This document shows, piece by piece, positions 39,183-50,114 of a DNA stretch of 64,000 nucleotides. The position numbers and the translations under genes were made by a program. Where the stretch lies: positions 39,131,621 to 39,195,620 of the forward strand of contig CM062291.1 of NCBI GenBank assembly GCA_031216915.1, written 5' to 3'. Every line of letters starts with the position of its first letter. The stretch's first letter is position 1. This stretch comes from Pictodentalium vernedei (taxonomy: Eukaryota > Mollusca > Scaphopoda > Dentaliida > Dentaliidae). The notes under the pieces were generated by a model. It was given only the letters and a program-made list of their open reading frames with translations. It made no database searches and was not told the DNA's origin.

Positions 39183-39747
39183 TCCTTCAGGGCCTGAAGA
39201 TTTTGATACATTTTTGTCCACACACTGTTCCTCTACAGCTGTTTTTAGGCAAGACTTACCAAGAAACAACTGCCAAGGTACATTGAATGTGACTTACATG
39301 TTTACCCAAAGATTATGTTGGGGCACCTGTTTTGTTGAAGAAAACTTTGATTAAAATTCAGAATTATGCCCTTAAGGGTTTAAAAAAAAAAAAGAAGAAG
39401 AATTTGTTTCTCAGGCTCCTCCCTCAGTGAAACTGAAACCCCGTAAGAATATTTTTAATGGATGGGAGTTAAAGCTGGCTTGATTACAAAATTTCATTAT
39501 CGACTTTTGAACAAGAATAATCCATTGAAGTCAACATTAATCGTACTTTGTGAAAACAATATTTTTGGTCATTAGTTCCTCATGTCGGACATTCTTTAGG
39601 CCTGCACTGCTCTCCGAAGAAAATTCAGACACCTGACCATCTCAGGCCCAAACCGGAGCCTAGGCTACGTTTTGACCTGAGATGGTCTAGAGTCTAAGAG
39701 TAGCTGCATTGAGATTGAAGAAGGTAATTGCACTCCTTGACAAACTG
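39183..39747. repeat. intron with palindromic remnants
   Basis: 'gctgtttttaggcaagactt' (39,230) resembles the hairpin at 49,515-49,579. 'ctgaccatctcaggcccaaa' with 'acctgagatggtct' (39,635-39,690) is a diverged palindrome that recurs at 41,775-41,830. No gene is seen. Confidence 0.5.
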
Positions 39748-39970
39748 TTAACCCTTTACCCAATGCAGATGATTTCAAAATTTATTATTTTAAATATCCT
39801 TTAATAAATTTTTTCAAACAATTTCAACAAAACCATATCATGTGACTCCTCTTTGGAAAGAGCTCGATGAGCTCGTTCCAAAGAGGGGGTCACTTGATAT
39901 GGTTTTGTTGAAATTTTTTCAGCTGCTGAATTTGCATATTATGCGGGCGATTCGTTGAGTAAAGGGTTAA
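39748..39970. mobile_element. palindromic MITE, TTAACCCTTTACCC family (copy 5)
   Basis: Complete; centre 'ggaaagagctcgatgagctc'; right end 'gagtaaagggttaa'. Confidence 0.78.
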
Positions 39971-40129
39971 TTGAAAATAATTTACGATGGTCTGATTTGG
40001 GATCGACATTGAAATGGCTTCCTGATTCATGAATTTTCGAATCGGGTAACTCATATTTTTTTCATCAAGGGATAGTGACATATAAAGGTCTTTTATCGGG
40101 CCTGCACAATTATGAAATTTCATGATATA

Positions 40130-41648
40130 TACTTTCCCAAAAAAGAAAGTGTGCATGCTAAAAAATAACACAAAAAAAGATATATATCATTATCATTCAT
40201 GGAAATTTTATTCAATCACAGATGAATCAATTTTTGATCAACACGAGAAATTTCATTACGCTACGACGAATACTCTTGGTGCCATGGAGAGTCAAAGACA
40301 CTAAGGGTCAAACACAAAAGTCACACACTCAATATCTGGTATGACCTCTGTCTGCATCGACTACAGCTGTGCATCTACGCCTCATGGAAGCGAACAAGTT
40401 AGCATGGAAGTGTTGTGGGATGTTGTTTCATATTCTGATAAGCTGTCTTTGGAGTTCCACAAGCGTTGACGGTGCATGGGGAAGCCGGCATAGCTGACGT
40501 TTCATTTCGTCCCATACATGCTCAATGGGTGAGATATCGGGCAAATTTGCGGGCCAGGGAAGAACATCCACTTGTTGTTGCTGCAGATACTGTTGAACAA
40601 CACGAGCTGCGTGGGGTCAGGCGTTGTCCTGCTGTAGAATGACCCCGGGGCCGTGACGTTGCAGAAATGGGACAACAACAGGTGTAAGCACTTCATCACA
40701 ATATCTGGCTGCATTGAGATTGCCATCAATGATGACCAGCTCAGTTCTGTTACGGGCAGTGATGCCACCCCACACCATGAGAGACCCTCCCCATAACGGT
40801 TTTGCCCCACGACACATGGATCTGCGTAGCGTTCGATTCGACGTCTGTACACTCTCTGGCGGCCATCTGATGATGAAAGATGGAAACGACATTCATCTGT
40901 GAATAAAACACGTCGCCACCAGTGTAAGGGATGCCTGAGATGTTGTCTACACCACTGCAGTCGAGCATGACGATGACATAACGTCAAAATCGGACGAATT
41001 GCAGGTCTTCGAGGGCGTAAGCCGTATTCTCTCAGCCGGTTGATTACTGTTTGAGGATGTATTCGTCTCCGATTAGGGATGTTCCTGGCTGTCGTCGTTG
41101 CCTTTTGTTGCCGGTTCCGGAGATTGACGACACGGATATACCGATCTTGTGCAGGGGTGGTAACTCGGGGTCTCCCGGAGCGGGGTCGGTCTCGAACGTC
41201 ATCATGTTGTGCATGTCGATGGACTAGCCTGTCTACAGTGTTACGGTGGCAGTTCAAATGCTGGGCAACCTCTCTGTGTGTTCTGCCAGCTCTAATCATA
41301 CCCAGGGCAAGGAGACGTTGATTCAATGTCAATCTTGGCATGCTAATGTGGAGTCGTTTTAACAGCAGTGCAAGTTTGAATGTGAACGATAGGAAGGCCT
41401 TACTTTAGTGTTTAAATACCCAAGGATTCACACTGCTGCATGAATTTTCAGACTCTCCACGTGCAAAACATGCCTTTTCACAAACGTGCAGCACGTCATT
41501 TAACATTAATGCAATTTTAATGGGAAAAGCTGTTTTTGTGTTCAATATAACTTATTCATGAACAGGTTAACACTCTTTACACCTACGAAATTATTTTTTT
41601 GGAGTTTGATCAATTTCTGCAATGCACACTTTCTTTTTTGGGCGAGTA
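40130..41648 (-). mobile_element. Tc1/mariner transposon (defective)
   Basis: The terminal inverted repeats are about 27-28 bp with two mismatches near the tip (left TACTTTCCCAAAAAAGAAAG, right complement TACTCGCCCAAAAAAGAAAG, both continuing 'tgtgcat'). They are flanked by TA, the Tc1 target. The length is 1.52 kb with one transposase gene on the minus strand. Confidence 0.85.
40310..41341 (-). pseudogene. Tc1-like DD34E transposase, two lesions
   Basis: The start MPRLTLNQRLLALGMIRAGR at 41341 leads into a helix-turn-helix DNA-binding region (HREVAQHLNCHRNTVDRL), the AT-hook-like RPRSGRPRVTT, and the catalytic core with the first Asp in LFTDECRFHL. Near 40,790 one G is missing from a G-run, so the frame shifts to GGSLMVWGGITARNRTELVI, then the second Asp in VILQQDNA. 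A TGA (40617-40619) replaces the expected Arg codon of DNARPH. Beyond it the frame is readable to PDISPIEHVWDEMKRQL, giving the final Glu 34 residues after the second Asp. It can be recognised as a once-active cut-and-paste enzyme with few lesions. Confidence 0.88.
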
Positions 41649-41852
41649 TAGATTTGAAGAAGAATAATTGATTAAAGTTGACTGGAAACAACTATTATGT
41701 AGAAAACAACATTTTTGGTCATTACTTCCTCAGGCCGAACATTCTACTGCTGTCTAAGGAAAATTCAGACTCCTGACCACCTCAGGCCCAAACCTGAGCC
41801 AAATGGTTTGGACCTGAGGCAGTCAAGAGTTTAATAATGGCTGCACTGAGAT
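41649..41852. repeat. diverged palindromic remnant
   Basis: 'ctcaggcccaaacctgagcc' and 'ggtttggacctgaggcag' form arms; the segment is related to 39,600-39,720. Confidence 0.5.
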
Positions 41853-42102
41853 TTAACTGGTAGAGTGCTAAGTTATTTTTGGTCATTAAAATTTGTTCAC
41901 ATGTCTTTGCCTTGTTACAATTTATGGGAGAGTGCCAAGAGGCACTCTCCCATAAATTGTAACAAGGCAAACCAATATAGACTAAGGAATTTCACTTCTA
42001 AGATGAAAAGAAGCACATCCACAGAATATAACACCTTTGAGCTGGGGTACCTGCTCTTCATATTAAAGCCCTGATAGTGGCTTCTAGCACTCTACTAGTT
42101 AA
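41853..42102. mobile_element. palindromic MITE, TTAACTGGTAGAGTGC family (copy 4)
   Basis: Complete; central palindrome 'gagagtgccaagaggcactc'; right end 'agcactctactagttaa' has one mismatch. Confidence 0.78.
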
Positions 42103-42957
42103 GAAGACAATTACACTTTTTGGCAAACTGAGAAAGGCAATTATTTGTACTCCTATACTTTCTAGAATGCCAGACCTGATGTCATGTGTTGTATCTTTAT
42201 ACTTATTGCCCATATCAATTACAATGTATTTTGATATTCTACAGGTTATGATCCTTCTTATGAGCATGATGGGGAGGAGAGTAATAACTAATAATACATC
42301 AGTAAGGCTTAATAAAATTAAAAATCTGTTTCTCAGGCCCTCCCGCATGGTCCTTTTGGCGGCCGCATGCTCTCTTTTTATAACCAATGCAAACTTGAAA
42401 AAATAAAAATTAAATGGTTTATGTGTGATATTTTACACAAGTTAATAAAATTGATAAATTTGTCCCTTGAGTGCAACAAAGCTTTGCAATGCTTTAGCAT
42501 TGCAAAGCCTTGTTGCACCCAAGGGACGAAATACACCACCACCCTTGCTATTATGTTGATTATGAGGCCAAAAACCTAAAATAAACCAAGAATATGAACT
42601 TCTGAGGGCAAAGAAATAATTACAAAAATAAAATATAAAATAAAAAACCGCCCGTCCGCATGCAATTTTATAAAACTTGGCCTGAGAAACAGAACATCTA
42701 CTTTGTGTGGGCTAAAGGAGTGATGAAAACCCAGAGTCATCGACTTAGAAATTGTAGTCGATTATGTTTCCGACGATTAGTTGACTTCTCAATTAATCAG
42801 GACAGGCCTTATTGCAGTATCTTCCAAAATTATTATGAAATCCTGAGACTTGAAAATTATACCTTTTTTGATTGATGTATATTCATTTGCACATGTTTTC
42901 AACAAAGCATGATTAAAATAGTCTCTATTTATTATATTTGTGATTTAAACAACCAGT
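42103..42957. repeat. compound foldback repeat
   Basis: A reversed SINE-2 body lies at about 42,297-42,395 ('ctgtttctcaggccctcccg', '..ctctttttataaccaatg'). The palindrome 'tcccttgagtgcaacaaagc...' with centre 'gcaatgctttagcattgc' is at 42,462-42,530. Then comes 'ggcctgagaaacagaac' at about 42,680, the complement of the left part. The whole looks like a foldback element of about 400 bp. The 109-codon frames on both strands at 42,058-42,406 are not genes. Confidence 0.5.
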
Positions 42958-42958
42958 T

Positions 42959-43320
42959 GGGAGCACGGTGGCTCAGTAGGTAGAGGAGCAGGCTGCAAGC
43001 CGAGAGGTCCTCGGTTCGAATCCCACCTGCGGCAACCGTGTTGTGTCCCTGGGCAAGACACTTCATCTCCATTGCCCGCGTGGGGGCACAATGACGCCGT
43101 GTACTAAGGCGTACTGCACACCGATGGTACGCATGTCTTCAACCAATCTAACCCTGCCTGTGCTGCAGTGCGGAGTTACGATGTTGGGGAGCTGGCAGCT
43201 GCTCGTCGTTGCTCGGTGGTTCTCTCCGGGTACTCCGGCTTCCTCCACCCGTAAAACTGTCACGGTCATGATTAGCCATTGTGCATAATATGTGACCTTA
43301 AACATCAATAAAAAAATAAA
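42959..43320 (+). mobile_element. tRNA-derived SINE, copy 3 (full length, perfect target duplication)
   Basis: The head gggagcacggtggctcagta has A-box 'tggctcagtaggtagag' and B-box 'ggttcgaatccc'. The body contains 'gtgtccctgggcaagacact' and '..gggtactccggcttcctcc', and the tail is 'caataaaaaaataaa'. The 13-bp duplication taaacaaccagtt is at 42946-42958 and 43321-43333. This is the reference copy for the family in the window. Confidence 0.9.
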
Positions 43321-43347
43321 TAAACAACCAGTTTGCTCTCTTCTACG

Positions 43348-43587
43348 TTAACCCTTTGAAAATCAGAGGCCTCTTTACAGGCCCAGGGACATGGTATGTC
43401 ATTCTTTCATTAAGTAGGATGTCTGCTAAGTTAAGGGTGGGGTAGACCAATCAATATTTTCAATGTGCAGCCCTAAGGCTGCAAGTTGAAAATATTGATT
43501 GATCTACCCCCAAATAATAAATATGGACTATTCTAATTGCTGCATATGAACTGACAAGAAAGATACCACCAGGGTTCAAAGGGTTAA
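43348..43587. mobile_element. MITE with TTAACCCTTTGAA ends
   Basis: The 240-bp element has ends TTAACCCTTTGAA and TTCAAAGGGTTAA and an internal palindrome 'caatcaatattttca..tgaaaatattgattg'. TTAA and CCCTTT again point to a piggyBac-type origin, as a third family. Confidence 0.78.
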
Positions 43588-44724
43588 ATAATGAAAGTGT
43601 CAATGACACTGTAGCTCAACTTGTCAAGACATGGACATGTATAGTATGTAACACAGCAATGACAAACATCTAGGTAATGACCTGATAAAAAAGATACATA
43701 TAAAGTATTGTAACATTCTGTACATAAATACTGGCTGTAGCCTGTAACAAATGTATAGGTAAAGTATTGTAAAGGTGGGTGACAGTCAGATGCTAAACTA
43801 GAAAAGAAATCTTTGAGTCGCAGAGTGGGTCTGACTGAACCCCAAAATATTTGTTCTCATAGCACAGTGATAACAAAGGCACCCCAAAACACACTCATTC
43901 CTGTCCCAAGGTGAAAACAAAGGTACCCAAGAAGTTTTGTGAAGATCAGTTCATAAATACAAGCTTTATAGAAGTTGTGACAAAAAATTGATTGGACCTA
44001 ATTTCGGTACAAAATGGCCACTGACAGTCATCTTGAATTTTGGACCGCACTCAGAAACACTCGTTCTCGTCCCAAGGTGATAACAAAGGTACCCAAGAAG
44101 TTTCGTGAAGATCGGTTGATAAATACAGCCTCTAGCCCGAGCCGTATTGACATGTGCACTTACAGTGTATAAATAGCACTAAATAAATCAAAATTCATCT
44201 AATTTGCATAATTTCTGCACGAAAAAAAACCCTGTACTATATGTGATGTATTCCATGTTACTAAACATTCATACAAAAATTTATTCAAATCAGAACTTTC
44301 ATACAGAAGTTCTGTACAAAAGACTGATTGCACTAATTTTGGTACAAACTGGCTGATGGTGGCCATCTTGAATTTCGGACCACACCCCAAAACACTCGTT
44401 CTCATCCCACGGTGATAACAAAGGTACCCAAAAAGTTTCGTAAAGATCGGTTCATAAAAACGGCCTCTAGCCTGAGCCGTATAGAAGTTGTGTACAAAAA
44501 ACTGATTAGACCTAATTTCGGTACAAAATGGCCACTGGCAGCCATCTCGAATTTCGGACTCAGAAACACTCGTTCTCGTCCCAAGGTGATAACAGAGGTA
44601 CCCAATAAGTTTCGTGAAGATCGGTTGATAAATACAGCCTCTAGCCCGAGCCGTATTGACATGTGTACTTACTGTGTGCAAGTAGCACTGAAAAAATCAA
44701 AATTCATCTAATTTGCCTAAATTT
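43588..44724. repeat. direct repeats with 'tcccaaggtgataacaaagg' motif
   Basis: The block 'cactcgttctcgtcccaagg', 'gtacccaagaagtttcgtga', 'agatcggttgataaatacag' occurs at about 43,885, 44,055, 44,395 and 44,570. The copies at 44,045-44,160 and 44,565-44,670 are nearly identical. Frames on both strands across this region (44,199-44,711) are repeat-derived, not genes. Confidence 0.65.
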
Positions 44725-44796
44725 GTGGATGTGCTTCATAAAATCTGTGAACAAGGCAAGAACATGTGAACAAATTTTTTTTCTGACCAAAAATAG

Positions 44797-45580
44797 TAGG
44801 GCCCTACGATTGCTTGAATTTTGAGTCAAATCTTGAGTCGGAACGCAAAATCGACTTGACTCGTCTCCGTCTCGTGGATGTCCTTTTTCTCACGTCGATT
44901 TGGTCCTGATAAACGACAGAGCTTTTATTGTGCGTTCTTTCTTTAAACGAGACAATAATCCAGTTTGGCCATGAAAGAAATGGGAAAATATGTTACAAAA
45001 CCCTATTCGTATCACTGTTAAGTGATACTAACACAATTTACTAACGCCTCATCACAGCCTTAGTAAAGTTGGAATTATACGTAAGTCGTAACGGGATTCA
45101 TCACCTGAAGATAAGGCTTTGTTCTCAAGGTGAAACGCTCAATGGATGGTAGATAACTCTATTTATGTACAATGTAGTGCACTCCAAGCACTCGAGTCTG
45201 TATACTTCCGTTTAACAGAAGTATACGGACTCGAGTGCTTGGAGTGCACTTAATCTGTTATTGGTGTTTTGACTGCATGAACAACCAAATATGCCATGCC
45301 TAACTTGAAAAACGTGTTAAAACTTATCAAAATTGTTACTTGGAGGTTCGAACAGGCAAGAAAGGTCAGTAGCTTGTACCAAAATATGTATACGTGGAAT
45401 AGTTAGCCGACTGAAAGTCGCATTTACGCGATCACAGAACGTTAAATCCCTCTCTGTTGAGAAGAAATCAGGCCATCAGTTTTAAAAGAATCGACTCGAA
45501 AATGACTTGACTTGCGAGTTTTTAACTAGAATCGAACCGAGAATCACCTCAAACTAAAATATCTGACTTGCAGGGCCCTA
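44797..45580. mobile_element. hAT-like MITE with 8-bp target duplication, nested in a MITE
   Basis: Terminal repeats TAGGGCCCT at both ends, with looser similarity inward (tgaattttgag against tattttagtttgag). A perfect 8-bp duplication aaaaatag is at 44789-44796 and 45581-45588. It is 784 bp without a transposase. An 8-bp duplication and TAGGG ends indicate the hAT superfamily. It splits a truncated TTAACTGGTAGAGTGC MITE (about 44,725-44,796 and 45,589-45,610). Confidence 0.88.
45176..45250. repeat. 75-bp hairpin inside the hAT MITE
   Basis: Arms of 33 bp (agtgcactccaagcactcga..., one mismatch) with a 9-bp loop. Confidence 0.85.
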
Positions 45581-45611
45581 AAAAATAGTTTAGCACTCTA
45601 CCAGTTAACAA

Positions 45612-46815
45612 AAAAAAAAAATAAAAATAAAAGCCTCCCTCCCTCCCTCACTGATTTGAAAAATTAATTGCTAGAGAACCAAACAAATTTTTTTTATCTG
45701 GCCTAAGGTTGAAATTTTTAATGCTGAATTGATAATCGGAATCAGCAATCAGAACTGGCCAATTATGGGGCATCAGCTGATTATAACAACCAGCAGCTTC
45801 CGATTATACTATATTTAACACTGACTATTAAAAACCTCTTTGATATCTGGTCATTTCAATGAAGTTTGCCCATTAAAAATGTATGGAGTGCTCAGCAGAA
45901 TATAAGAATCTGTAGTGCCGAAATATTACGGGATTTACATACAACCTGCAATCAGTATGAGATAGGCACCATTTCCCAGCTGATTGAAGTCACTGGCCTT
46001 CAATCATGATGCGGCACAATGTTGCATTGAGTACATAACATTAACAAATAAATACAATATGTTCAGCCAGCAGTCTGCAGTATTTCATGATTCAGACATC
46101 CCAACACAATAGGAGAATAAAATAGGAGAAAAAAACTAAAAAACAATCTTTTTTTTCAATGGCAGGTGACTGTTCTGCAACATGTATGTCGCATGGATGT
46201 CACAACCACATTTTCAGTTTAAGTTCATTGTTCAATTCAGTTTGCTACCTTGATGTTTCTCTTCAATGTTAAAAGCAGAGTAAATAGTGGAGAAACACAT
46301 CAAGGGAGATAAAAAGTTGAAAAATGAACATTAAATTCTCTTATGACCCGTGCCTATTGATCTGTAAACCATGCATGGACATAAGTTCACAACACACATT
46401 TACATCAAAGTTATTATTAAATTGAGACATTAAGTATGTATGCTCAGTATACAGGACCATATCCAGCGATAATTTACTGGCATAACCTAAGGTCGCAGGC
46501 GGTAGAGACGAAAACTGAAAGTTGGATTACTATACTCAATGCATCGTTTTTCAAGACACAAAAGTTGAAATTACCGTATGCCTTCACATGCTTTCCGCAT
46601 ACCTGTTCCGTGGCCTTTTTTTTATCAGAGTACAATTGCCTCAGGCTTATTTGTAGTCAGCTCAAGTATCCCAGTTTGGGATTCAAGGGATTAGCTTCAT
46701 GTTGGTTTTAGTCATGTATAATTTTTTTTTGCTGAATTTCGACCGTTTTAGTGGACTATGGGATGACGATTCAAGAAATACAACGAGTTTGAGCACCCAA
46801 ACCAGTATACCAGTA
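45612..46815. other. intron without recognised gene
   Basis: A-rich start, 'ccctccctccctcac' microsatellite, then unique-looking AT-rich sequence. A 91-codon frame at 46,436-46,711 on the plus strand has no recognised motif, no splice context and is antisense to the gene; I do not call it. Confidence 0.4.
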
Positions 46816-47235
46816 CAGTGGAACCCTGTTAACTGAATAGCCACTTTGCCAATGAAAATTATTCAATTAACAGTAGTATTCTATTAACAGGGATGTGTCA
46901 CTTTCCTGTATACACTTAGCAGTTATTCTATTATATCTTGTTTGACAGAGCTCCAGGAGCTCTGTCAAACAAGATATAATAGATTAAATGCCTGTATTGG
47001 ATGTACTGAGGCCAAATAGGTCTATAAACAAAGGAAAACTGGGGGAGAGTCAGGGTAATTTCTCGACAGGTTACAAGATTTTTTATTCAATTGACAGGAG
47101 TTTACTCTATAACCCATATTCAATTAACATGTCAAATTTGTATTGGAGGTATGGTAAATGGTTTTGTGTTGGGAAATTATATTCAATTAACAGGGTTATT
47201 CAGTTAACAGATATCCAATTAAGTGGTCTCCACTG
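46816..47235. mobile_element. pogo-like MITE
   Basis: Ends CAGTGGAACCC and (complement) CAGTGGAGACC, with TA on both outer sides (46814-46815, 47236-47237). This is the pattern of pogo/Tigger-related elements. It is 420 bp and repeats motifs such as 'caattaacag' on both arms. No transposase is present. Confidence 0.75.
46927..46983. repeat. perfect inverted repeat, 28-bp arms, 1-bp loop
   Basis: tctattatatcttgtttgac... followed by its exact complement, lying inside the pogo-like MITE. A half copy is at about 36,070. Confidence 0.85.
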
Positions 47236-47280
47236 TACCAAAAATGTCCTAGATATGGTCCTGGTATATTTCTGGTTAAT

Positions 47281-47520
47281 TATTTATTTATTGATGTTTA
47301 AGGTCACATATTTATGCACAAGGGCTAATCATGGCCGTGACAGTTTTACGGGTGGAGGAAGCCGGAGTACCCGGAGAGAACCACCGAGCAACGACAAGCA
47401 GCTGCCAGCTCCCCAACATCGGAACTCCGCACTGCAGCACAGGCAGGGTTAGATTGGTTGAAGACATGCGTACCATCGACGTGCAGTACGCCTTAGTACA
47501 CGGCGTCATCGTGCCTCCAC
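47281..47520 (-). mobile_element. tRNA-derived SINE, copy 4 (5'-truncated, perfect target duplication)
   Basis: Tail and body as in copy 3, but the tRNA-like head is absent. It is flanked by the 13-bp duplication atttctggttaat (47268-47280, 47521-47533), so the truncation happened during insertion, as in LINE-driven target-primed reverse transcription. Confidence 0.88.
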
Positions 47521-47533
47521 ATTTCTGGTTAAT

Positions 47534-48329
47534 ACAGTCAAGTGTATTGTATTCATTTCATACACAAAATTGTATTAACACTATTTACCAAAATAAACAT
47601 GACCTTCGCAAGAGAACAATATCGTGTGATTATACTGATAATCAATCATATCTTCTTTTCAAAAAACCCCTGCAAATATTATTTGAGCTAGCGCTGAACA
47701 TGCATATTCTGAGAACTTATGTGCTATAAACTTTCGTAATTGGTGATTTATCAACGAAATATAGTGGTATAACAGTTGACAACAAATTTTTTGTGTATCC
47801 TATTCAAACAAACCATCGGAATCTGCAGAAAGTTTGGTGAAACTAGAGGTACTATGAGCAAGCTCACAAAGTGATACCCCCTGCGTCTGTCAGAATGGAA
47901 TTATATTGCTTCATGCACATCTTCATATGGAGTTCTTCCATTGTGTAAAGTTTGATGAAAATTCTTCAAACGGTTTAGGAGGAGTTTCGCTTATAAGGAT
48001 GGATGGACGGATGGACAGACGGACAGGGTGATATCTATATACCCTCCAAACTTTGTTTGTGGGGGGTATAATAATCGGTAAGCAGTTCATAGCAAGTTTA
48101 TTTAATCGTTTCATCACTAGAAATTATTTTTTTAAACTTGGTACGTTCTTTTAGTTTGCTAAAAAGACAGCATGTTGGCTAAACCACTGGTTGAAGATCT
48201 GTTAATTGATGAGCAAAAGAGTTTGTTTTCCAATTTTTTTTTTATAAAACCTATTTATCTCATTCACATACATGTTCTTCAAAATATAAAAGTTTAAAAA
48301 CTCCCAAGTGGACAACAAAGTCTACTTAC
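47534..48329. repeat. intron with a 'gtttggtgaaac...ggatggacgg' dispersed repeat
   Basis: About 47,790-48,080 ends 'ataccctccaaactttgttt' and 'gtggggggtataata' after a ggatggacgg microsatellite. This is a common style of end for molluscan dispersed repeats (from memory). No gene is seen. Confidence 0.5.
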
Positions 48330-48521
48330 TTGTTGCCCCACGAGCTTCATTTAGCAATAATACGACAGAATCATTAACACTATTCATCTTCTCTATGAAT
48401 TCAGTATCATTAAATACACTTGGATTCGAGCCAATGTTGTCAATAAGATTCCTGAGATCTCTAAGCTTGTGCCTGTGTGTGTTGACTCGATCCTGGACTA
48501 AATCATAACAACGAGGACAGT
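48330..48521 (-). CDS. LAMC1: laminin gamma chain, start of the coiled coil (second exon in window)
   Basis: This 192-bp exon encodes DCPRCYDLVQDRVNTHRHKL, RDLRNLIDNIGSNPSVFNDT and EFIEKMNSVNDSVVLLLNEA, ending RGATS across the splice. The CPxCY pair right after the last EGF-like domain, followed by helix, is the hallmark of the gamma-chain boundary (gamma-1 has a very similar CPACY...LV.DKV). The two cysteines are those that link the three chains at the top of the rod. It enters and leaves in phase 1 (G + AC gives Asp; A + GT gives Ser). The acceptor is TCCTTTCAG at 48522 and the donor is CAACAA/GTAAGTAG at 48329. NDT and NDS are possible glycosylation sites. Confidence 0.92.
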
Positions 48522-48702
48522 CTGAAAGGAAAAATCAAACTTCTTGAGCAACAAAGTAAATATTTCTTCACATTCAAATTATTTAATATCATGCAATTTC
48601 AAGGATTCTTCTGCCCTCTTTGGGAAAGGATCTGGGGTCCATGCAATTGGGAAAATTCACATCGTGAAATCTCCAACTGGGAATTTGTTTGGGAGAAGTA
48701 AC

Positions 48703-49301
48703 TAGAGCTGTCTCGGTGTTGGTGTTTTCGGTGCGATTTTCGGTGTACAAGAACACCGAAAATCGAACTGAAGCAAGTGTCCCCGCTGCTAATTGTGCAA
48801 ATCCCTCAGTCCCGATAATCTTCCAATCTGTGTACCGTTTTCTGTTGAATTACTGGACTTTTGTTTCAAGAGTTTGCAGCAGGAACACTCAACTGTCAAT
48901 CGAGTGTGCATATTCAGCATGCGCTCTTATGTTAATTAGATGTTTACACGTGAAACCTAAACTAACATTGTGGATTTAAAGGCTCTTAATTTCATTACGT
49001 TGATTGATAGAATATTCAATACACACCAAGACATGCATAGATTATTAGATTAATGCCTGACGATCATAAAGGTACTGTTTTTTTTCAATATTTTAGCAAA
49101 AAAGTGTTTTTATGGACTTGAACCGAGGCCCACATATCTCAAAACAGCGCTAAAAGTTACTAAAACCTCGCTCGCGCACGATTTTCAAAACTCGAAAGAT
49201 TGAATGAGGCACATGTGTTATTGAGATCGACATCGCAGTTTTTTGTAAAAAAAAATCGAAAATCGACATCGAAGTTAAATTTCAAAACCGAGACAGCTCT
49301 A
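48703..49301. mobile_element. hAT-like MITE with 8-bp target duplication
   Basis: Ends TAGAGCTGTCTCGGT and its complement (ACCGAGACAGCTCTA, with one extra substitution region inward). A perfect 8-bp duplication gaagtaac is at 48695-48702 and 49302-49309. It is 599 bp. Internal short palindromes 'gattttcggtgtacaagaac' are seen; there is no transposase. Confidence 0.88.
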
Positions 49302-49309
49302 GAAGTAAC

Positions 49310-50100
49310 ACAGAAAGAATAAGAAATGTTACCTTCATATTGAACTGAGAACATTTAAAACAGAAACTACTACATGTATAGTGGATGAAGTACATTTTAT
49401 AATAACCAGTCGCATGAAATAATGATCAGTCTCTGTAATCTCTATTAAATAAATTGTTCTTACACTATTAAATGATGAAGCTATTTATGCGACAGTCTAC
49501 ATTTTGTGCCTTTGCAGTTGTGTCTAGGCAAGTCTTGGCTGCCTAAGTAGGCAGCCAAGACTTGCCTAGAAACAACTGACAAGGTTCCTTGGATGTAACT
49601 TGCAAACATATCTAAAAATGGCCTTTTGGAACTTCAAGAATTAAAGAAGAATTAAATTTTTATTTGAATGTGGACTGAGATTGGGAAATTTTTGGTTTTG
49701 AATTGGGAAAAATCATGCCAAAATGCCATTGGGAAAGGGGCCCATATTCGGCTCCTGTAGACATCCAAAAGAGCCCCTGAATTTGTTCAGCTAAAATAAC
49801 TTGGCTAATTTGGAGTGGTGCTTTCAAGTTTTTAATCAGCCTCATTAAATCCAGCCTAACTATCCTCATCAGTTTTCATAATATGATGAAAAACTGGAAA
49901 AAACTATTTCATGATCATATGAAAATCCAAAAGCATAAATCAAATTTAATCCACAGAACACTGAGCTAAAATGATGAATATTTATTAGCATTTTGCACAA
50001 TATTCCCGAGAGTTGAACTCAATTATGCGCGACTAGTTATTAAAATCCACAATAGGTGCTTTTCCCATTAGAAATGATATCACAAACATCAAACAAAACT
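49310..50100. repeat. intron with a hairpin
   Basis: At 49515-49579 a palindrome 'gtctaggcaagtcttggctg' with its complement forms arms of about 25 bp. The rest is AT-rich without an exon. Confidence 0.6.
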
Positions 50101-50114
50101 TGAAGACAGGAGAA

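Noticed and set aside
41079-41321. 80-codon plus-strand frame
   Set aside because: Antisense of the Tc1 transposase DNA-binding region.
42077-42406. 109-codon frames on both strands
   Set aside because: They cover the end of a MITE and a reversed SINE body; no motif, and mutual antisense openness is by chance.
42959-43035. tRNA gene
   Set aside because: A- and B-boxes are present but the cloverleaf is imperfect and the sequence continues as a SINE with tail and target duplication.
43043-43288. 81-codon frame beginning MSLGKTLHLHCP, repeated at several places on either strand
   Set aside because: It lies inside the SINE body and recurs wherever the SINE does; not a protein.
44199-44711. 160-codon minus-strand and 99-codon plus-strand frames
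   Set aside because: They cover direct repeats; the translation repeats itself and has no domain.
46436-46711. 91-codon plus-strand frame as a gene
   Set aside because: No recognisable motif, antisense to the gene, no splice signals that would join it to anything.
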